NCBI GenBank assembly: GCA_036381275.1
Contig: DASVDC010000090.1
Span: 1-36,397, forward strand
Reading direction: 5' to 3'
DNA: 36,397 bases
Origin: UBA7803 sp036381275
GTDB lineage: Bacteria; Pseudomonadota; Gammaproteobacteria; Pseudomonadales; Azotimanducaceae
A model generated the notes under the pieces. That model did not search any database. It saw only the letters and a program-made list of their open reading frames with translations, and was not told the DNA's origin. Position 1 is the stretch's first letter, and the number at the start of each line of letters is the position of its first letter. A program made the translations under genes and the position numbers. Positions 33,639 through 36,397 of this stretch are shown here, in pieces.

Positions 33639-34742
33639 CTACAGCAGCGGCCGCAGGCGGGCGCCGAGCTCGGCCTGCCGTTTGACGCCGACCTTGGCGT
33701 AGATGCTCTTCGACTGGATCCGCACCGTGCCGACGGAGACGTCGCGGGCTTCGGCGATCTCCGCGGTGGAGCGGCCGCGCGCCAGCATCAGCGCGACGTC
33801 CGCCTCCGCCCGGGTGAGGCCCCAGGCGCCGCGCAGTGCCTCCGCCAGATCGGAAGGCTCGCCCAACGGACCCCGCACCACCACGACAGCACGCGCGCGG
33901 GGCGACAGGTCCGCCGCGCGCCGAGGCAGCGCGAACACGTCGAGGACCAGCGGCTCGGCGTGCATGTCGTCGGTGAGCAACACAGTGCGCTGCAGTGGCG
34001 CCCCGGGGCGTCGCAGACCGGCGACGGCCTCGGCGATGGCGTCTACGAGCGCGCCGGCACCCTCCGCGGCCGCGCCAAGCCTGCCGTGCTGCAGGCGCAG
34101 GCGTCCCCGCTCGAGCTCGGCCTCGGCCATCGGCGTATGCGCGACGACCCTGCCCCCGGCGTCGCAGACGAACGCGGCCAGCGAGAGCGCGTCGAGGGTG
34201 CCGGTCAGCAGCGCGGCCGCCTGCCCCTCCAGCAACCGGCGCGTGCGCACCGCCGCCCGAACGTGCGGTGCGAGCGAAGCGAACACGGCCCGTTCCGCGG
34301 TCTCGAAATGGCCGTCGGCCCTGCCGCGAATCACCGCGCAGCCGACCATCATCTCAGGCGTGTGGATCAGTGGGCTCAGGCAACTGAAGACCACGTCGTG
34401 GGTGCGGCCCCACGTATACAACTCGTTGGTGCTGAACTCGTCCGGCGTCAGGAAGTCGCGCTCGGTCAGCACGGTGAGCTCGCCGACGGAGCGCCCCGCG
34501 CGCACCCGCGGATTCACCGCCGGATCGCCGCCGCCGATGGCCGCGAACTCTTCGACCACCTCGGGCGAGACCTCCGTCCAGCAGTTGAAGTCGACCGTCC
34601 CGGCGCCGAAACCCACGAGTTGCCCGGAGCGGGCGCCGCAGGCGTCCGCCAGCGAGGCCAACGCGTCGTACCAGCTTCCATCGAGGGCGGCCGTGCCGAA
34701 CGCGTCGGCGACATCCAACCACTGCTCGTCGCTGCGCACCAT
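33639..34742 (-). CDS. LuxR-type transcriptional regulator with unknown N-terminal domain
   Basis: The 367-residue protein ends in a LuxR/GerE helix-turn-helix: LTRAEADVALMLARGRSTAEIAEARDVSVGTVRIQSKSIYAKVGV split over residues 308-355, starting in the usual 'LT..E' form. The N-terminal 200 residues (WYDALASLADACGARSGQLVGFG, HFETAERAVFASLAPHVRAAVRTRRLL) resemble the GAF/PAS-like sensor region often found in this single-protein group. There is no receiver domain. I chose ATG 34742 (GAGG upstream) over a TTG ten codons earlier. It is upstream of, and on the same strand as, the oxygenase gene, 141 nt away, and may regulate it or the Fap-like operon. Confidence 0.85.
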   Translation of the reverse strand: MVRSDEQWLDVADAFGTAALDGSWYDALASLADACGARSGQLVGFGAGTVDFNCWTEVSPEVVEEFAAIGGGDPAVNPRVRAGRSVGELTVLTERDFLTPDEFSTNELYTWGRTHDVVFSCLSPLIHTPEMMVGCAVIRGRADGHFETAERAVFASLAPHVRAAVRTRRLLEGQAAALLTGTLDALSLAAFVCDAGGRVVAHTPMAEAELERGRLRLQHGRLGAAAEGAGALVDAIAEAVAGLRRPGAPLQRTVLLTDDMHAEPLVLDVFALPRRAADLSPRARAVVVVRGPLGEPSDLAEALRGAWGLTRAEADVALMLARGRSTAEIAEARDVSVGTVRIQSKSIYAKVGVKRQAELGARLRPLL

Positions 34743-34896
34743 CCCATCCTCGTATCGGTACGGCTCCAACAAGACTAGTCGCGGCCCGCGGAGGTGCCAA
34801 CGAGCTCGTTAAGTGGAGTGCGGAGCGTGTCGCATTGCGGCCGGCCTGCGGAAGCGGGCGCCGTGTTGGAACCGGGATTCGGGGAGACAGGGGTTT

Positions 34897-34982
34897 GGCC
34901 TCACTAGCCGGGCCTATGTCGTGTTTTCGCCCTGCCGAGGAGAATTACACTGTAAGTACATACAGCACCGGCTAGTGAGGCC
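34897..34982. repeat. Perfect 15-bp inverted repeat around a 56-bp core
   Basis: GGCCTCACTAGCCGG (34897-34911) recurs as its exact reverse complement CCGGCTAGTGAGGCC (34968-34982). The 56-bp core is less GC-rich (GTGTTTTCGCC, TTACACTGTAAGTACATACAG). It could be the ends of a miniature element, a recombination site, or a structured RNA; no target duplication is visible. Confidence 0.7.
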
Positions 34983-35017
34983 GTCACTATACCCAAAAAA
35001 CCCGGGGGCGGAACCAT

Positions 35018-35048
35018 GGGAAATGGGGGTTGGGGGGGTGATTTGGGG
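35018..35048 (+). other. Four consecutive G-runs (G-quadruplex candidate)
   Basis: GGG (35018-35020), GGGGG (35025-35029), GGGGGGG (35032-35038) and GGGG (35045-35048) are spaced by 4, 2 and 6 bases, which satisfies the standard intramolecular quadruplex pattern. It is next to the inverted repeat and outside any gene. Confidence 0.6.
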
Positions 35049-35139
35049 AAAATGCAGAGGGATCAAGGACTTGATGATCCACAATCCATCAAATCTTCAT
35101 TTTTGTCGCTGATTGGCGACTGTCGGGGCCCCCTCCTCC

Positions 35140-35240
35140 TGTAAAGTGCGCTGAAAGTTGCGATTTTGGCGAGAAAAGCTGCGATCGCCGTTCCCCCCAA
35201 ATCAAATACTTACGACGATGCTGCCGTGAAAAGCTGCGAT
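35140..35240. mobile_element. Probable IS21-family terminal repeats
   Basis: Starting at TGTAAAGTGCGC (35140), three direct copies occur: GAAAGTTGCGAT (35153-35164) and GAAAAGCTGCGAT twice (35173-35185 and 35228-35240). Terminal TG and several short direct repeats inside the end are typical of IS21-family elements, and an istB remnant lies 325 bp further in with its 3' end facing this side. The opposite end is not recognised. Confidence 0.5.
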
Positions 35241-35564
35241 TGATCTTAGCGCGTCGCGCGTCTCTCCGCACTCCCCGAAGCCCTGTATCTCATTGAATTT
35301 CAGGAATCTCTCTATTGGCTTCCGCGGGTACTTTTCCTCCGGCTAGCGCTAAATCCTCACCTTGCCCGCGGAAAATGGCGCTGTGCCAGCGTCCGGCTGG
35401 CTGATGACGCTCTAGGCCCTAGCCAGCAAAACGACACGATCGAGCGCTTTGGCCCGATAACGCGCTACCCGCCGACTGCGGCGTGCAAACGGGGGTGCCT
35501 TTTCGCCAAAAGCTGTCGTCGGCTTCTGGCCTACGTGAGGAACGAATTGCACCAAACGGCGGGA

Positions 35565-35935
35565 TCAGCGAGTCAGGACCGTTGATGCCCCCTCGTAGCG
35601 GCGGTTCACCAGTTGTTGGAAGAACAACACCGCCCGCTGGCTACAGCGCGTAGCGGACCTTGTCCCCGTAATAAGGGATGACCGAGTGCGCCCAGCCGGT
35701 GCTTCAGGCGCCCGCGGCCCTGCCCCCCCAAAGGGGCCGTGGTCGGGCCCGCGCGCGTGCCGTGGTACACACGACGGCCGTGCTGCGCCGCTGCGATGGC
35801 CAGGCCAATCTCAAGGTGCGTCTTGCCCACACCCAGCAGGGCCAGCATCACTGCGTTTTATCACGGCGATCGGCAAATCCGAGCTCGTGCAGGCTCTCGA
35901 TCTCCTCGCTGGGGTCGGGATTCGCCACGTCCGTC
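35565..35935 (-). pseudogene. istB: Degraded istB (IS21-family helper ATPase) remnant
   Basis: Reading the minus strand, three frames in sequence resemble IstB: NPDPSEEIESLHELGFADRR, then LLGVGKTHLEIGLAIAAAQ and HGRRVYHGT (Walker A with the GVGKTHL core of IstB), then AVLFFQQLVNRRYEGAS ending in a stop at 35565. At least two frameshifts, a stop codon just before the Walker A region, and loss of the Walker B segment show it is dead. IstB is the ATP-dependent helper of the IstA transposase; no istA is visible. Confidence 0.75.
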
Positions 35936-36260
35936 CAAAGACTCGCGTCCAGTCTCTAAGCTTCCTTCAAAGAGTCAAGTCATCTTGATTGCAGCATTCT
36001 CACCGCTGTGACTACCTCGGTTCCTCGAGGGTTATTCACAACCTCACGCGCGCCCTATCCGATGCTCGAAGACCCACTCGTCGGTGGCCGCCGCTCACCC
36101 AGCCAAGCCGCCTACATTGCGATGCTATGGTGTGCACCCGTATGTCACGAACTCAGTCTCCTCCCGTACGGTGCGATTAACCCTTGCACCTTTGTCACCT
36201 TAGTTGAGAATAGACGTGGAACCCTTCAACCGGTTACGGAGCTACAAGGGAGAGGAACGG

Positions 36261-36397
36261 ATGCCCGCAGCCAAAGGGAAAGCAAAGCCATCGTCGACGA
36301 GAAAGTCTGCTTCGAAGTCACGCCCCAAATCCGCCGGGAGCGCAAACTATCCCAGGCACACCGTCAGGAAGAGTCTGAGAATCCCGCAGGCAATTCT
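36261..36397 (+). CDS. N-terminal part of an unknown protein (partial)
   Basis: ATG 36261 follows GAGAGG by 5 nt and the frame stays open to the window edge (45 codons). The visible product starts with a Lys/Ser-rich basic segment (KGKAKPSSTRKSASKSRPK) followed by YPRHTVRKSLRIPQAI, which looks like the beginning of a folded domain. It is AT-richer than the main block of genes and lies next to mobile-element debris, so it may belong to acquired DNA. No function can be named from this fragment. Confidence 0.6.
   Translation, partial: MPAAKGKAKPSSTRKSASKSRPKSAGSANYPRHTVRKSLRIPQAI

Larger units (their letters stand above)
34743..36260. other. 1.5-kb gene-free scar with mobile-element debris
   Basis: No intact gene is seen. 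Composition changes from uniformly GC-rich to mixed, with A/T-rich patches (for example 35085-35110 and 35200-35215), and open frames here are short and lack ribosome-binding sites. Recognisable contents are a perfect 15-bp inverted repeat (34897-34982), a G-run tract (35018-35048), direct repeats like an IS21-family end (35140-35240) and a frameshifted istB remnant (35565-35935). The parts 35241-35564 and 35936-36260 show nothing I can identify. Confidence 0.7.

Noticed and set aside
34813..35112. A 99-codon open frame in the scar region
   Set aside because: It runs through the inverted repeat and the G-run tract, has no ribosome-binding site and no recognisable domain.

Overview
The window is about 36.4 kb of GC-rich DNA with dense coding, short intergenic gaps and G/C-rich third codon positions. 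The gene content (groESL, ectABC-ask with ectR, soxR, S-formylglutathione hydrolase, pirin, a CnoX-type thioredoxin, outer-membrane barrels) and the interspersed TGTGGGAGCGGCC...CCGCGAA palindromic repeats point to a gammaproteobacterium. It may lie near the Xanthomonadales/Nevskiales/Chromatiales, and a complete ectoine pathway implies salt or osmotic stress in its habitat. This placement is an inference.

Layout. (1) 1-2.4 kb: end of an unknown gene, then groES-groEL on the minus strand behind a clear sigma-32 type heat-shock promoter. (2) 2.4-6.9 kb: the ectoine operon ectA-ectB-ectC-ask (minus) with divergent ectR (plus) and an inverted repeat over the ectA -10 box. (3) 6.9-9.3 kb: a NIPSNAP-like gene overlapping a ketopantoate-reductase family gene, a SpoIIAA/STAS-like gene and a tiny membrane protein. 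(4) 9.3-12.8 kb: LysR regulator divergent from azoreductase-pirin, then S-formylglutathione hydrolase. (5) 12.8-17.7 kb: a periplasmic protein of unknown function, CnoX-like thioredoxin-TPR, a GPH-type sugar/cation symporter, a REP cluster and an amidohydrolase. (6) 17.9-21.4 kb: a tightly overlapped three-gene operon of secreted cupredoxin, membrane class III nucleotide cyclase and outer-membrane barrel. (7) 21.4-23.8 kb: a SoxR locus with two SoxR boxes, one driving an arylamine N-acetyltransferase fusion and one an FMN reductase. (8) 23.8-25.8 kb: lipoprotein, AhpD-like protein plus ECF41 sigma factor, zinc-ribbon protein. (9) 26.1-31.3 kb: the most unusual region, a five-gene operon for three secreted proteins that share an N/V/A-rich repeat, a periplasmic C39-type cysteine peptidase and a coiled-coil plus beta-barrel outer-membrane protein. 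(10) 31.3-34.7 kb: a possible glycosyltransferase, a 2-oxoglutarate/Fe oxygenase and a LuxR-type regulator. (11) 34.75-36.26 kb: a non-coding, less GC-rich scar with IS21-family debris, a perfect 15-bp inverted repeat and a G-run tract, followed by the start of another gene.

How they work together. Much of the window concerns stress: protein folding (groESL, cnoX), osmoprotection (ect), and quinone, redox or electrophile handling (azoR-pirin, SoxR targets, ECF41/AhpD-like pair, formaldehyde detoxification). The best candidate for an under-described system is the 26.1-31.3 kb operon. Its architecture recalls the Fap functional-amyloid system of Pseudomonas (FapB/FapC fibre proteins, FapD C39-like protease, FapF coiled-coil barrel), but the secreted subunits are much larger and different, FapA and FapE are not recognisable, and the secreted proteins carry a motif just after the signal peptide that resembles the double-glycine leader cut by C39 peptidases. 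The cupredoxin-cyclase-barrel operon is the second candidate.
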